Shown here piece after piece: positions 24,710-33,320 of a stretch of DNA of 37,638 nucleotides. Within the stretch, counting starts at the first letter, position 1. The number at the start of each line of letters is the position of its first letter. This stretch comes from Halanaerobiales bacterium (GTDB taxonomy: Bacteria > Bacillota > Halanaerobiia > Halanaerobiales > DTU029). Below the pieces are notes generated by a model. That model saw only the letters and a program-made list of their open reading frames with translations, had not been told where the DNA came from and searched no databases. Where the stretch lies: assembly GCA_022360715.1 (NCBI GenBank), contig JAKSCG010000232.1:1-37638 (forward strand), given 5' to 3'. Position numbers and translations under genes: made by a program.

Positions 24710-25579
24710 ATGGAGATTAAAGAAGCCTTGAACAAGGCCGTTGACTTTTTTAAAAAACATCAAATCAGTCAACCCCGCCTGGATGCAGAAGTATTACTGG
24801 CCCATCTGATGGGAATGGAGCGGATTCAGCTTTATGTGAATTATGACCTGCCCCTGCAAGAAGATGAGCTTAAAGGTTATCGGCAATTAATCGTCAAAAG
24901 GGTCAGTCCGCTCCCGGTAGCTTATTTGACCGGGGAGAAGGAATTTATGTCCCTTGCTTTGAAAGTCAATCCGGCCGTCCTGATCCCCCGCCCGGAAACA
25001 GAATTACTGGTCGAGGAGGTCATTAATTTCTGTCAAGACCAGGGATTAAAAGAACCTAATATTGTTGATATTGGTACCGGTAGTGGGGCGATTGCCGTAA
25101 GTCTTGCTTATTATTTGGCCGGGGCCAGGGTGCTGGGAATAGATATTTCCCGGAAAGCCCTGGCTGTAGCCCGGGAAAACATATGCTCTTACCAATTGGA
25201 GGAAAGGGTCAAAGTAATTCAGGGTGATCTGCTGGAACCGTTGCTCAAACTCCACAAGAACAATGTTGATATAATCGTCGCTAATCCGCCGTACATTAGG
25301 GCTACAGCGATGGCTTCCCTCCCACCTGATGTAAAGAAAGAGCCGAAAGAAGCCCTATGGGGCGGTGATGACGGTCTTTTTTTCTATAAAAAATTGGGAC
25401 AACAGGTAGCCCAGGTGCTTAAACCGACCGGACTACTGGCCCTGGAGATTGGTGATGACCAGGCCGAATCCGTCCGATGTCTTTTTAATCAGCAGTTGGG
25501 ACCGGCCCGTTTATTAAAGGATTATGCCGGGAAAAACAGGATTATCCTCTTTGAGCGGAAGCAGCAGGTGGTTTCATGA
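24710..25579 (+). CDS. prmC: Release factor glutamine methyltransferase
   Basis: This 289-residue SAM-dependent N5-glutamine methyltransferase modifies the GGQ motif of release factors. It has an N-terminal helical domain (SQPRLDAEVLLAHLMG), then a Rossmann methyltransferase core: VDIGTGSGAIAVSLA binds SAM, and the catalytic NPPY is at residues 192-195. It starts one base after prfA stops and overlaps tsaC by four bases (ATGA), so it is part of one operon. Confidence 0.96.
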   Translation: MEIKEALNKAVDFFKKHQISQPRLDAEVLLAHLMGMERIQLYVNYDLPLQEDELKGYRQLIVKRVSPLPVAYLTGEKEFMSLALKVNPAVLIPRPETELLVEEVINFCQDQGLKEPNIVDIGTGSGAIAVSLAYYLAGARVLGIDISRKALAVARENICSYQLEERVKVIQGDLLEPLLKLHKNNVDIIVANPPYIRATAMASLPPDVKKEPKEALWGGDDGLFFYKKLGQQVAQVLKPTGLLALEIGDDQAESVRCLFNQQLGPARLLKDYAGKNRIILFERKQQVVS

Positions 25580-26643
25580 AATATCATACCGTAATCGAAA
25601 AGTTGCCCCAGGAATTAGTTAGGGAAGATCAGCTTGAACTCCTGCTCAGAGAACGGGCAATCAGACTGGCGGCAGATTTATTGCGCCAGGGGGAACTAGT
25701 AGCCTTTCCGACCGAGACTGTCTACGGATTGGGGGCAGATGCGACCAGAAGTGAGGCGGTAGCCCAGATCTTCCTGGCGAAAGGTCGGCCGCAGGATAAT
25801 CCCCTGATTGTACATATTGCCCGGGAAGAACAATTAAAGCAGATCATAGCCGGCCCTTTACCACCGCTGGCTGAGGAATTAATTAAAACCTTTTGGCCCG
25901 GACCATTAACGATTATTGTCAATAAAAATGAGGCTATTCCTCCGGTGATTACAGCCGGATTGGATAGTGTGGCGGTTAGAATGCCCGCTCATCCGGTGGC
26001 CCGGGCGCTGATAACTGCGGCAGGAATCCCTCTGGCAGCCCCCAGTGCCAATCTTTCCGGAACCCCCAGTCCAACCCTGGCTACGCATGTTTGGACAGAT
26101 TTACAGGGTCGAATCCCCTTGATTATCGATGGTGGCCCGGCCAGAATTGGGATTGAATCCACCGTGATCGATCTCCGCGCCCAGACTCCGCTTATTTTAA
26201 GACCAGGCGGTCTCAGTCGGGAGAGACTGGAAGCGGTGCTGGGGATTGAGCTGGAAGTCGCGGCAGAGATTACCGCTGAGGAGGAGAAACCCCTTTCACC
26301 GGGGATGAAGTACCGGCATTATTCTCCAGCTACCCCATTACTCCTTAATAACTTTGACCGGGCCGAGCAACTGGCCGAGATCAGCGAGCAATACCGGGAT
26401 AAAAGGATTGCCCTGGTTGTTACCGCAGAAACGGCTCGCGGGTTGGAGCATCTTGCTAATAATTTTAAAGTGGTAGTAATGGGCTCTCGTTCCAGCCCGG
26501 CAGGGATTGCAGCCAACCTCTTTGCGATTTTACGGGAGTTAGATCACTTAAAACTGGATAAAATTATTGTCGAAATGATTCCGGAGACCGGGATCGGGAT
26601 GGCGGTAATGAACCGTCTTCATCGGGCCAGCAAGGTAGAATAG
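25576..26643 (+). CDS. tsaC: L-threonylcarbamoyladenylate synthase (Sua5 type)
   Basis: This 355-residue enzyme makes threonylcarbamoyl-AMP for the t6A37 modification of ANN-decoding tRNAs. The YrdC-like catalytic domain (residues about 30-215) has GELVAFPTETVYGLGADA, KGRPQDNPLIVH and APSANLSGTPSPT. A C-terminal Sua5 domain (from about 240) follows the linker SPGMKYRHYSP, making it the long Sua5/YwlC form rather than the short TsaC form. It overlaps prmC by ATGA. It begins with a helical extension containing LVREDQLELLLRERAIR before the YrdC core. Confidence 0.96.
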   Translation: MKYHTVIEKLPQELVREDQLELLLRERAIRLAADLLRQGELVAFPTETVYGLGADATRSEAVAQIFLAKGRPQDNPLIVHIAREEQLKQIIAGPLPPLAEELIKTFWPGPLTIIVNKNEAIPPVITAGLDSVAVRMPAHPVARALITAAGIPLAAPSANLSGTPSPTLATHVWTDLQGRIPLIIDGGPARIGIESTVIDLRAQTPLILRPGGLSRERLEAVLGIELEVAAEITAEEEKPLSPGMKYRHYSPATPLLLNNFDRAEQLAEISEQYRDKRIALVVTAETARGLEHLANNFKVVVMGSRSSPAGIAANLFAILRELDHLKLDKIIVEMIPETGIGMAVMNRLHRASKVE

Positions 26644-26707
26644 AGCTTACCAGCTGTACATATATATTTATTAGCGTTTAAAATGGATACAGTTGGGGGG
26701 AAATACC

Positions 26708-27283
26708 TTGGGTTTACTGGAAGCAATCACTTTGGCTGTGGCGCTGGGTACCGATGCTTTCTCAATTGCAATTGTCTGCGGTGTTCAGCAGTTTAATAGC
26801 AAAAAGATTTTTCAAATCAGTACGGTGATTGCTTGTTTTCATACCTTGATGACTTTGCTGGGAATTTATGGAGGTCACTCGTTCGAGTACTTTCTGGTCG
26901 AATCGGTGGGGCTGAACAGTAATATTGACGGAGTATTAAGATTGGTTGGAGCCGGATTATTGGCACTAATTGGCTTTTATATGATCATTGAGCGCTGGTT
27001 TGACCGGGCCAGCGAGTTCTGTATCTTTAATTTAACCGGGTGGGGGACATTGACCCTGGCTTTTAGTGTCAGTATTGATTCCCTTTCCGCCGGGGTAAGT
27101 CTCGGGATCTTGGGTGATATTACCCTGCCGATTGTTCTACTGATCGGAAGTACAGCCGGAGTAATGATGGCTGCCGGTTTATTTTTCGGCTATAAAGTCG
27201 GATCTTTCCTGGGGGAAGGGGCTCAGCAGTTAGGGGGTATTGCCCTGATTTTTTTAGCGGTCCATTTTGCCGGTTATTTATAG
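26708..27283 (+). CDS. mntP: MntP-type manganese efflux pump
   Basis: This 191-residue membrane protein has six hydrophobic helices. The two conserved repeat motifs are visible: LGTDAFSIAIVCG near residue 13 and FSVSIDSLSAGVSLG near 120, each with the acidic residue used for Mn2+ export. The TTG at 26708 is chosen because GGGGGG lies upstream and the product then begins like MntP/YebN proteins; a TTG at 26693 lies before that site. The 64-base gap upstream is too short for a yybP-ykoY manganese riboswitch. This corresponds to ywlD in the Bacillus order. Confidence 0.92.
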   Translation: MGLLEAITLAVALGTDAFSIAIVCGVQQFNSKKIFQISTVIACFHTLMTLLGIYGGHSFEYFLVESVGLNSNIDGVLRLVGAGLLALIGFYMIIERWFDRASEFCIFNLTGWGTLTLAFSVSIDSLSAGVSLGILGDITLPIVLLIGSTAGVMMAAGLFFGYKVGSFLGEGAQQLGGIALIFLAVHFAGYL

Positions 27284-27295
27284 GAGGTGAAATCA

Positions 27296-28285
27296 TTGCC
27301 CAAAATACTCTTTGTTTGTACTGGTAATACTTGCCGTAGTCCGATGGCTGAGTTCCTCTTGCGCCAGATGCTGGAAGGTGGGGAAGCACGGGAACAATGG
27401 GAGGTTAGTTCAGCCGGTATTTCCGCTATTGGCGGCAACAAGGCCAGCCCTCAGGCAATTAAGGTGCTCCAGGAAGAGGGGGTTGATCCTGGTAGTCATC
27501 AAAGCAGGCCTCTGGGGCTGAAGATGATCGAGCAAGCCGACCTGATTGTCACGATGACGGTCGATCATAAAACAGTAGTCGAGACTCTTGCCCCCTGGGA
27601 AAAAGGAAAAATTTTTACTTTGAAAGAACTGGCCGGAGAAACCGCTGAGCTTGATCTGGCTGATCCCTTCGGACAATCAAAGGAAGTTTACCGGCGGACC
27701 AGAGATGAGATCAAGCTGTTGTTGCAGGGGGTGATAGGAAAAATGAATCAATTTGCTTCAAAAGAAGGGAATTTAGTCAGCGAGGAGAATAACTATAAAA
27801 GAGGTGATCAATTGAAAATTGCAATTGCCTGTGACCATGCCGGCCTTACTCTTAAAAAGGAACTAATTGCTTATCTGGAAAGAAAAGGCCATTATTACCA
27901 GGATGTGGGGACCTGTTCGGAACAATCAGTCGATTATCCTGATTTTGCCTTTCAGGTTGCTTCAACCGTTGCGACCGGAGAAAATGACCGGGGGATTGTA
28001 ATCTGTGGTACGGGAATCGGAATGTCGATTGCGGCCAATAAGGTTAAGGGAATAAGGGCAGCCCTCTGTCATGATGTATTCTCAGCAAAAGCAAGCAGGC
28101 AACATAATGATAGTAATATACTGGCGATCGGTTCGCGGGTGATCGGCCCAGGACTGGCCCTGGAGATTGTTCAGACCTGGCTGAGTGAGGACTTTCTCGG
28201 GGACAGGCATAAAAGAAGGATTAATAAAATAGATTTGATCGAGAGGGGCGAATATCAGGGCAATGAGGAAGGTAATTGTAATTGA
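27296..28285 (+). CDS. Fusion: protein-arginine phosphatase (YwlE) + ribose-5-phosphate isomerase B (RpiB)
   Basis: One uninterrupted 329-codon frame covers two enzymes normally encoded by separate adjacent genes. Residues about 1-155 are a low-molecular-weight phosphatase. The P-loop [14 protein letters not shown] has nucleophile C8 and the Thr (T12) that marks arginine phosphatases instead of tyrosine ones, and the general acid is in DLADPFG. Residues about 173-329 are Rpi[30 protein letters not shown] with the catalytic Cys, and [16 protein letters not shown] poorly conserved linker of about 20 residues joins them. The TTG start follows GGAGGTGA. An internal ribosome binding site and TTG at 27812 could make RpiB alone. 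Confidence 0.9.
   Translation: MPKILFVCTGNTCRSPMAEFLLRQMLEGGEAREQWEVSSAGISAIGGNKASPQAIKVLQEEGVDPGSHQSRPLGLKMIEQADLIVTMTVDHKTVVETLAPWEKGKIFTLKELAGETAELDLADPFGQSKEVYRRTRDEIKLLLQGVIGKMNQFASKEGNLVSEENNYKRGDQLKIAIACDHAGLTLKKELIAYLERKGHYYQDVGTCSEQSVDYPDFAFQVASTVATGENDRGIVICGTGIGMSIAANKVKGIRAALCHDVFSAKASRQHNDSNILAIGSRVIGPGLALEIVQTWLSEDFLGDRHKRRINKIDLIERGEYQGNEEGNCN
27812..28285 (+). CDS. rpiB: Possible separate RpiB product from an internal start
   Basis: Inside the fused frame AAGAGGTGAT (27799-27808) lies three to eight bases before a TTG at 27812, which would start [12 protein letters not shown], the canonical N-terminus of ribose-5-phosphate isomerase B. The product would be 157 residues, close to the normal size of about 150. 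RpiB interconverts ribulose and ribose 5-phosphate in the pentose phosphate pathway. The site looks as good as any true start in the window. This is an alternative product of the same frame, not an additional gene. It overlaps upp by 23 bases at its end. Confidence 0.55.
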   Translation: MKIAIACDHAGLTLKKELIAYLERKGHYYQDVGTCSEQSVDYPDFAFQVASTVATGENDRGIVICGTGIGMSIAANKVKGIRAALCHDVFSAKASRQHNDSNILAIGSRVIGPGLALEIVQTWLSEDFLGDRHKRRINKIDLIERGEYQGNEEGNCN

Positions 28286-28892
28286 ACATCCGTTAATTCA
28301 GCATAAGTTAACCCTAATCAGGGATAAAAATACCGGACCCAAAGAATTTAGAGAACTGGTAGATGAAGTATCAACCTTGATGGCCTATGAGGTTACCAGG
28401 GATTTACCATTGCAAGAAGTGGAGATTGAAACCCCGATTCAAAGAGGTAAATTTAAGGTGATAGCTGGTAAAAATTTGGGGATAGTCCCTATTTTACGAG
28501 CAGGGTTAGGGATGTTGGACGGGGTTTTAAACTTGATTCCAACGGCGAAAGTAGGACATGTTGGACTTTATCGTGACCCGGAAACACTGGAAGCTATTGA
28601 ATATTACTGTAAGATGCCGATCGATGTAGCCGAAAGGGATTTAATCATTGTTGACCCGATGCTGGCAACCGGTGGTTCGGCCAGTATGGCCATCCAATTT
28701 GTGAAAAGAGAAAATCCCCGTAGTATTAAGTTTATGTGCTTGATTGCCGCACCAGAAGGTATTGACCGGTTAAAACAGGATCACCCGGATGTGAATATCT
28801 TTACGGCGGCGATCGATCATAAGCTGAATGACCATGCTTATATTGTCCCCGGTCTGGGTGACGCGGGTGATCGACTCTATGGAACCAAGTAA
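28263..28892 (+). CDS. upp: Uracil phosphoribosyltransferase
   Basis: This 209-residue salvage enzyme makes UMP from uracil and PRPP. It has the normal start ([16 protein letters not shown]), the flexible loop [11 protein letters not shown], the PRPP-binding motif [11 protein letters not shown] near residue 130, and the C-terminal [16 protein letters not shown] that binds uracil. It begins 23 bases before the rpiB frame ends, so it is probably coupled. In Bacillus glyA lies between rpiB and upp; it is absent here. Confidence 0.97.
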   Translation: MRKVIVIEHPLIQHKLTLIRDKNTGPKEFRELVDEVSTLMAYEVTRDLPLQEVEIETPIQRGKFKVIAGKNLGIVPILRAGLGMLDGVLNLIPTAKVGHVGLYRDPETLEAIEYYCKMPIDVAERDLIIVDPMLATGGSASMAIQFVKRENPRSIKFMCLIAAPEGIDRLKQDHPDVNIFTAAIDHKLNDHAYIVPGLGDAGDRLYGTK

Positions 28893-28907
28893 TGGTATAA
28901 ATTCCCT

Positions 28908-28936
28908 TTGAATAAAGTTAGCCAGTTTGTTAAGAT
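28908..28936 (+). promoter_or_regulatory. Promoter of wecA/tagO
   Basis: TTGAAT (28908-28913), a 17-base spacer and TAAGAT (28931-28936), placed 22 bases before the ATG at 28958. Confidence 0.55.
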
Positions 28937-28957
28937 AGATGCGGAAAGAGGGATGAT

Positions 28958-30010
28958 ATGTGGACTTATCTTAGTGCATTTTTGGGCAGTTTAATCTTAA
29001 GTTACCTTTTAACCCCGCTGATTAAAAAAATGGCGATTTATGTGGGGGCAGTAGATCAGCCCAACAAACGGAGGATCAATACAGAACCGGTACCCAGTAT
29101 TGGTGGAGTTGCAATCTATATTGCCTTTATTCTGACCCTCATCGTCTTCGTTCCGCTGCACAGGGTAACAATCGGCTTAATTATCGGGTGCTCCTTTATT
29201 TTACTGGTTGGGCTGTTGGATGACTTGTATGAGATATCCCCATTATTGAAGTTACTGGGCCAAATAATTGCGGCCGGTATTTTGCTTTTTTTTGGAATTA
29301 AGGCTGAATTTATTACTAATCCCTTTAACGGGGCAGTTGTTTATCTGGGTTATTGGAGTATACCGTTGACCTTGTTATGGACAGTCGGAATAACTAATAC
29401 GGTTAATTTGGTTGATGGTCTGGATGGACTCGCTACCGGGATTACGGCGATTGCTGCTTTTACCCTCTTTTTGGTGGGTTTACAGGAGGGACAAGTAATT
29501 GCCGCGATCATGGCGGTTGCCCTGGCCGGTAGTTCGCTCGGTTTTTTAAAGTTTAACTTCTACCCGGCCAAAATATTTATGGGTGATACCGGGGCGATGT
29601 TTTCCGGGTTTGCTCTAGCGGCTATTTCTGTTTCCGGGGCCCTGAAGAGTGCGGCGGCAGTAACGATTATTGTGCCGATTTTAGCTTTAGGCGTACCGAT
29701 CTTTGATACGGTTTTTGCCATTGTCAGACGCCTTTATAATGGGAAACCGATCAGTGAGGCAGATAACGGACATATTCACCACCGCTTACTGGCCCTCGGT
29801 TTTAACCAGCGCCAGGCCGTTCTGAGTGTATATGGGATCAGTGTGGGACTTGGTTTAATGGCCTTAATCATTAACGGGGCCAATTTCCACAGCGCCCTGT
29901 TAATCTTGTTGGTAGTAATTGTTACTTTAATTTATGGGGCCTGGAAATTGGGGGTATTTACGGTGGAGCTCCCTGCTGACGGGAGGTCGCTGGAAAAGGG
30001 TAATATCTAA
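28958..30010 (+). CDS. wecA: UDP-GlcNAc:undecaprenyl-phosphate GlcNAc-1-phosphate transferase (WecA/TagO family)
   Basis: This 350-residue membrane enzyme has about ten to eleven helices and starts lipid-linked glycan synthesis by moving GlcNAc-1-P to undecaprenyl phosphate. The family's catalytic loops are clear: GLLDDLYEISPLLKLLGQ (Mg-binding DD), NTVNLVDGLDGLATG, FMGDTGAMFSGF and the His-rich loop NGHIHHRLLALG specific to WecA/TagO rather than MraY. In a diderm it would prime O-antigen or enterobacterial-type glycans; in monoderms, teichoic acids. The polysaccharide genes at the left end fit the first. A ribosome binding site GAGGGATGAT precedes the ATG. Confidence 0.95.
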   Translation: MWTYLSAFLGSLILSYLLTPLIKKMAIYVGAVDQPNKRRINTEPVPSIGGVAIYIAFILTLIVFVPLHRVTIGLIIGCSFILLVGLLDDLYEISPLLKLLGQIIAAGILLFFGIKAEFITNPFNGAVVYLGYWSIPLTLLWTVGITNTVNLVDGLDGLATGITAIAAFTLFLVGLQEGQVIAAIMAVALAGSSLGFLKFNFYPAKIFMGDTGAMFSGFALAAISVSGALKSAAAVTIIVPILALGVPIFDTVFAIVRRLYNGKPISEADNGHIHHRLLALGFNQRQAVLSVYGISVGLGLMALIINGANFHSALLILLVVIVTLIYGAWKLGVFTVELPADGRSLEKGNI

Positions 30011-30066
30011 AGCCCGTAATCCGCGAATCTTAACTTGGTTAACTGAACCGGATCCTGCATAATAAT

Positions 30067-30109
30067 AAAACAGGTTATGAGTTATCTTTAGTTCTAACCT
30101 GTTTTAAAT
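30067..30109. terminator. Terminator between wecA and the ATP synthase operon
   Basis: AAAACAGGTTA (30067-30077) and TAACCTGTTTT (30095-30105) form an 11-bp perfect stem with a 17-base loop. The A- and T-rich ends make it look usable in both directions. Confidence 0.8.
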
Positions 30110-30183
30110 ATTTTAATGGATTATGGAGAGAATATTTTTTGAAGAGTTAGATTTTTTTGGTTCAGGGAGGAATTTTGCTTTTC

Positions 30184-30212
30184 TTGTAGAAAAACTATAA
30201 CGGTATTATAAT
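30184..30212 (+). promoter_or_regulatory. Promoter of the ATP synthase operon
   Basis: TTGTAG (30184-30189), a 17-base spacer and TATAAT (30207-30212), 25 bases ahead of atpZ. Confidence 0.65.
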
Positions 30213-30236
30213 TTAAAGAGGGTTTACATACAGATT

Positions 30237-30485
30237 ATGAAAAAAAATGATTGGCAAGATATTTTAAGAGCAATTGGCTTGTTAACCCAACTTGGTTTAA
30301 TTATGGTTAGCAATATCGGTGTAGGTTTTTATTTAGGCCATGTCATCGATCAATTGACCACCAGTGGGTTGTTTTTTAAGTTGGCCGGTCTGCTCCTGGG
30401 TATTGCCGCAGGCTTTTATTCTAATTATCTACTGATCAAAAAAATGACCAGTAAAAAGAAACAGGATGATCAGCTGAAAAAATAA
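30237..30485 (+). CDS. atpZ: AtpZ/AtpI family protein
   Basis: This 82-residue protein has two hydrophobic helices: LTQLGLIMVSNIGVGFYLGH (residues about 17-36) and FFKLAGLLLGIAAGFYSNYL. The helices are separated by a short DQLTTSG turn, and the protein ends in a lysine-rich tail, the pattern of AtpZ/putative F0F1-ATPase subunit. Family members are thought to help Mg2+ supply or c-ring assembly. It is the first gene of the operon. Its ribosome binding site (AGAGGG at 30216-30221) is unusually far, about 15 bases, from the ATG. Confidence 0.85.
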   Translation: MKKNDWQDILRAIGLLTQLGLIMVSNIGVGFYLGHVIDQLTTSGLFFKLAGLLLGIAAGFYSNYLLIKKMTSKKKQDDQLKK

Positions 30486-30506
30486 AATTAAGGAGGCTGT
30501 TAGCAG

Positions 30507-31169
30507 ATGAATCCTGGACCACAAGTAGTTTTGTATTTATTTGACAATCCAAATCTTCCGATTACCGATACCCTTATTGTAGCCTGGTTGTCAGTACTAA
30601 TTATCATTATTTCTGCTAAATTAGCAACCAGGAAATTGACGATAAAGCCCGGTAAGGTTCAAAATGCGGTCGAAATGTTAATTACTTCATTTATCGACCA
30701 GTTGGAACCAATGCTGCCGGGTGAAGGATGGCGATTTTTGCCGTTTATCGGGACACTCTTTATCTTTGTTGGGGTAGGGAACTTGATCGGTCTTGTGCCG
30801 GGACTGACCAGCCCGACCGGTGATCTTAATACTACTCTGGGATTGGCCCTGGTTGTTTTTCTGGTCAGTAATTATGAAGGGGTCAAGGCACACGGTCTAT
30901 GGGGCTATTTGAAAGGGTTCGGCCAGCCGGTGATCTTTCTGCTTCCGATCAATATCATCGGTGAGCTAGCTAAACCGATCTCCCATTCCTTCCGTCTTTT
31001 TGGGAATGTAGTGGGGGGGGGGATTATTATGGCCCTGGTTTATCAGGTTGTTCCTGGCTTGATCCCGGTGCCGTTACATGCCTGGTTCGGGCTATTTGTC
31101 GGCCTCATTCAGGCCCTTATTTTTGGAATGGTGGCGATTGCCTACATCTCAGTAGCCCGCTCCGACTAA
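30507..31169 (+). CDS. atpB: ATP synthase Fo subunit a
   Basis: This 220-residue membrane protein forms the ion half-channels next to the c-ring. The essential Arg is in ISHSFRLFGNVVGGG, near residue 166, preceded by INIIGELAKP. The C-terminal helix LIQALIFGMVAIAYISVA holds the conserved Gln. It has five to six hydrophobic helices, and its length matches the short Firmicutes form. A GGAGG ribosome binding site precedes the ATG. The ion (Na+ or H+) is best judged from the c subunits. Confidence 0.97.
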   Translation: MNPGPQVVLYLFDNPNLPITDTLIVAWLSVLIIIISAKLATRKLTIKPGKVQNAVEMLITSFIDQLEPMLPGEGWRFLPFIGTLFIFVGVGNLIGLVPGLTSPTGDLNTTLGLALVVFLVSNYEGVKAHGLWGYLKGFGQPVIFLLPINIIGELAKPISHSFRLFGNVVGGGIIMALVYQVVPGLIPVPLHAWFGLFVGLIQALIFGMVAIAYISVARSD

Positions 31170-31197
31170 TTTCGTTTTTGTTCTTAAGGAGGTCTAA

Positions 31198-31455
<258 letters not shown>

Positions 31456-31480
31456 TACAAAAATAGTCAGGTGGTTTTAA

Positions 31481-31891
31481 ATGAAGCATATTGATGATCC
31501 GGTCCGTCTCCAGAAGGAAATACTTAAAAAAACCTGTTATTTGGCCGTTATCCCGGTGCTTTATTCCCTGGTCTCCGGGGAGTGGGCGACACTGCTGGGG
31601 CTGCTCTTCGGGCTACTGATTGGCACCCTAATTTTTAGATTGAGACTAATCAATATTGAACGCTCCCTGCAGATGTCTGAAGGAAAAGCGACTAGCTTTA
31701 TCAGGAACCGGTATTTTATTGAATATGCGATTTATTTAGCCGTACTTCTGGTAGCCCGGAAAAACCCGGCGGTTAATTTCCTGGCGACAGCGATCGGTCT
31801 ATTTTTTATTAAATTTACCGTGATTGGCTGGGTAATCATTGATTTAATCAGAGATGCTTTTAATCAGAAATTGGAAAGCTTTAAACGATAA
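31481..31891 (+). CDS. atpI: ATP synthase subunit I family protein
   Basis: This 136-residue protein has four hydrophobic helices (residues about 19-35, 36-52, 78-95, 98-122). It begins with a charged cytoplasmic segment (MKHIDDPVRLQKEILKK) and has a LLFGLLIGTLIFRLRLINIERSL stretch (residues about 41-63) typical of the ATP-synt_I family. AtpI proteins assist c-ring assembly. The unusual feature is its place: AtpI usually heads the operon, but here it lies between two c-type genes, as if atpI-atpE were one unit added after atpB-atpE1. The ribosome binding site is weak (AGGTGG). Confidence 0.78.
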   Translation: MKHIDDPVRLQKEILKKTCYLAVIPVLYSLVSGEWATLLGLLFGLLIGTLIFRLRLINIERSLQMSEGKATSFIRNRYFIEYAIYLAVLLVARKNPAVNFLATAIGLFFIKFTVIGWVIIDLIRDAFNQKLESFKR

Positions 31892-31913
31892 TTAAGGGGG
31901 AGGTGGGAATTAA

Positions 31914-32171
<258 letters not shown>

Positions 32172-32183
32172 TAAAAGCTGAAA

Positions 32184-32208
32184 AGGAGGGGAGGAGATCT
32201 TCCCTCCT
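32184..32208 (+). other. Stable hairpin between atpE and atpF
   Basis: AGGAGGGGA pairs with TTCCCTCCT across GGAGATC, a 9-bp stem with one G-U pair. There is no T-run after it, so it is not an ordinary terminator. It could stabilise the upstream c-subunit message or mark a processing site, helping to make more c than b. Confidence 0.6.
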
Positions 32209-32262
32209 GCAATTTGCAGCTAATTGAGCTGTCATTGTTAGTGTCCAGGAGGTGAAGCAGTT

Positions 32263-32763
32263 TTGGTTAATATTAATTGGACTATATTCTGGGAAGTAGT
32301 CAATTTGTTGGTGCTAATCTGGTTATTGAAACGCTATCTCTATCGACCGATTAAGGGAATACTGGATCAACGTTCCCAAAAAATTGAAGATGACTTAAAT
32401 CAAGCGGAAGGTGCCAGAAAAGAGGCAGAAGGACTCAAAGAGAGCTATCAAACTCAACTGAAAGAGGCCCGGAAGAAAGCCCAGGAGATTTTAGAAAATG
32501 CCGAAGTAAGGGCAAAAAAGCAGGCTAAAGAAATAGTGGCGACGGCCAGACAAGAAGCCGAAAAAATAAAAGAGAGTAAGCTACAGGAGCTTGAGCAAGC
32601 CAAGAAAGAGGCTTTGGGTCAACTGCGCAATGAAGTGGCTTCAATCTCACTGTTAATCGCCGGCCGATTGATTCAGGAAAAACTGGACTACAACAAACAT
32701 GAAGTCCTGATTAATCAGTATCTGAAGGAATTGGATCAAAAGAGATTGGGTGAACTGAAATGA
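32263..32763 (+). CDS. atpF: ATP synthase Fo subunit b
   Basis: This 166-residue peripheral-stalk protein has one N-terminal membrane helix (FWEVVNLLVLIWLLKRYLY, residues about 7-25), followed by a conserved PIKGILDQR and a long charged coiled coil (QAEGARKEAEGLKESYQTQL, and onwards to about residue 130). It dimerises and links subunit a to the F1 head through delta. It starts with TTG after GGAGGTGA. It overlaps atpH by four bases. Confidence 0.96.
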   Translation: MVNINWTIFWEVVNLLVLIWLLKRYLYRPIKGILDQRSQKIEDDLNQAEGARKEAEGLKESYQTQLKEARKKAQEILENAEVRAKKQAKEIVATARQEAEKIKESKLQELEQAKKEALGQLRNEVASISLLIAGRLIQEKLDYNKHEVLINQYLKELDQKRLGELK

Positions 32764-33320
32764 GTTGGAGTGAGGTTGCCAGAAAATACAGTCAGGCTTT
32801 GTATCAACTAGGGAAGGAACACCAGCAACTCTCCCTTTTTCAGGAAGAGCTGGAAGCAATCCGGCAGATATTCAATGATAATGAAGAATTAAAAAAAGTC
32901 TTTTACCATCAGCGGGTCCAGTCGACTGATAAAAAGGAAATAATCAATAAAATCTTTGCTGAGCAGTTATCCGCTTTTATTCTTAATTTTTTATGTCTTT
33001 TGATTGATCAAAAAAGGGAGGATTCCCTGGTAGCCATCATCAGGGAATTTAATTACCTGGTCAATAAAGAGCAAGGAATCATTGAGGTTGAGGTTGTTTC
33101 GGCGATCGAACTTGACCGGCAAACTATGACTAAGCTGACCGAAAAGCTGAAACAAGCAATTGATTGTCAGATTATTTTAAAAGAAAAATGTGATCCCTCA
33201 ATTATCGGAGGGTTAATTTTGAAGATTGGTGACTACATAATCGACGGTAGTATCAAAAATCATTTATCTTCATTGGAAGAAAGAATTGAGCAAATTCCAG
33301 TTAGTAGGTTAGGGGTGTAA
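32760..33320 (+). CDS. atpH: ATP synthase F1 subunit delta
   Basis: This 186-residue OSCP/delta subunit caps the F1 head and binds b. It starts SWSEVARKYSQALYQLGKEH, as usual, and ends with the conserved CDPSIIGGLILKIGDYIIDG(S). Length is normal. It starts with ATGA overlapping the atpF stop and ends directly against the atpA ATG, so all three are translationally coupled. Confidence 0.96.
   Translation: MSWSEVARKYSQALYQLGKEHQQLSLFQEELEAIRQIFNDNEELKKVFYHQRVQSTDKKEIINKIFAEQLSAFILNFLCLLIDQKREDSLVAIIREFNYLVNKEQGIIEVEVVSAIELDRQTMTKLTEKLKQAIDCQIILKEKCDPSIIGGLILKIGDYIIDGSIKNHLSSLEERIEQIPVSRLGV

Noticed and set aside
26644..26707. yybP-ykoY manganese riboswitch before mntP
   Set aside because: The gap is only 64 bases and lacks the conserved riboswitch core.
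30166..30190. Four-codon leader ORF (TTG after GGGAGGAA) before the ATP synthase operon
   Set aside because: It lies upstream of the predicted transcription start and encodes only four residues.
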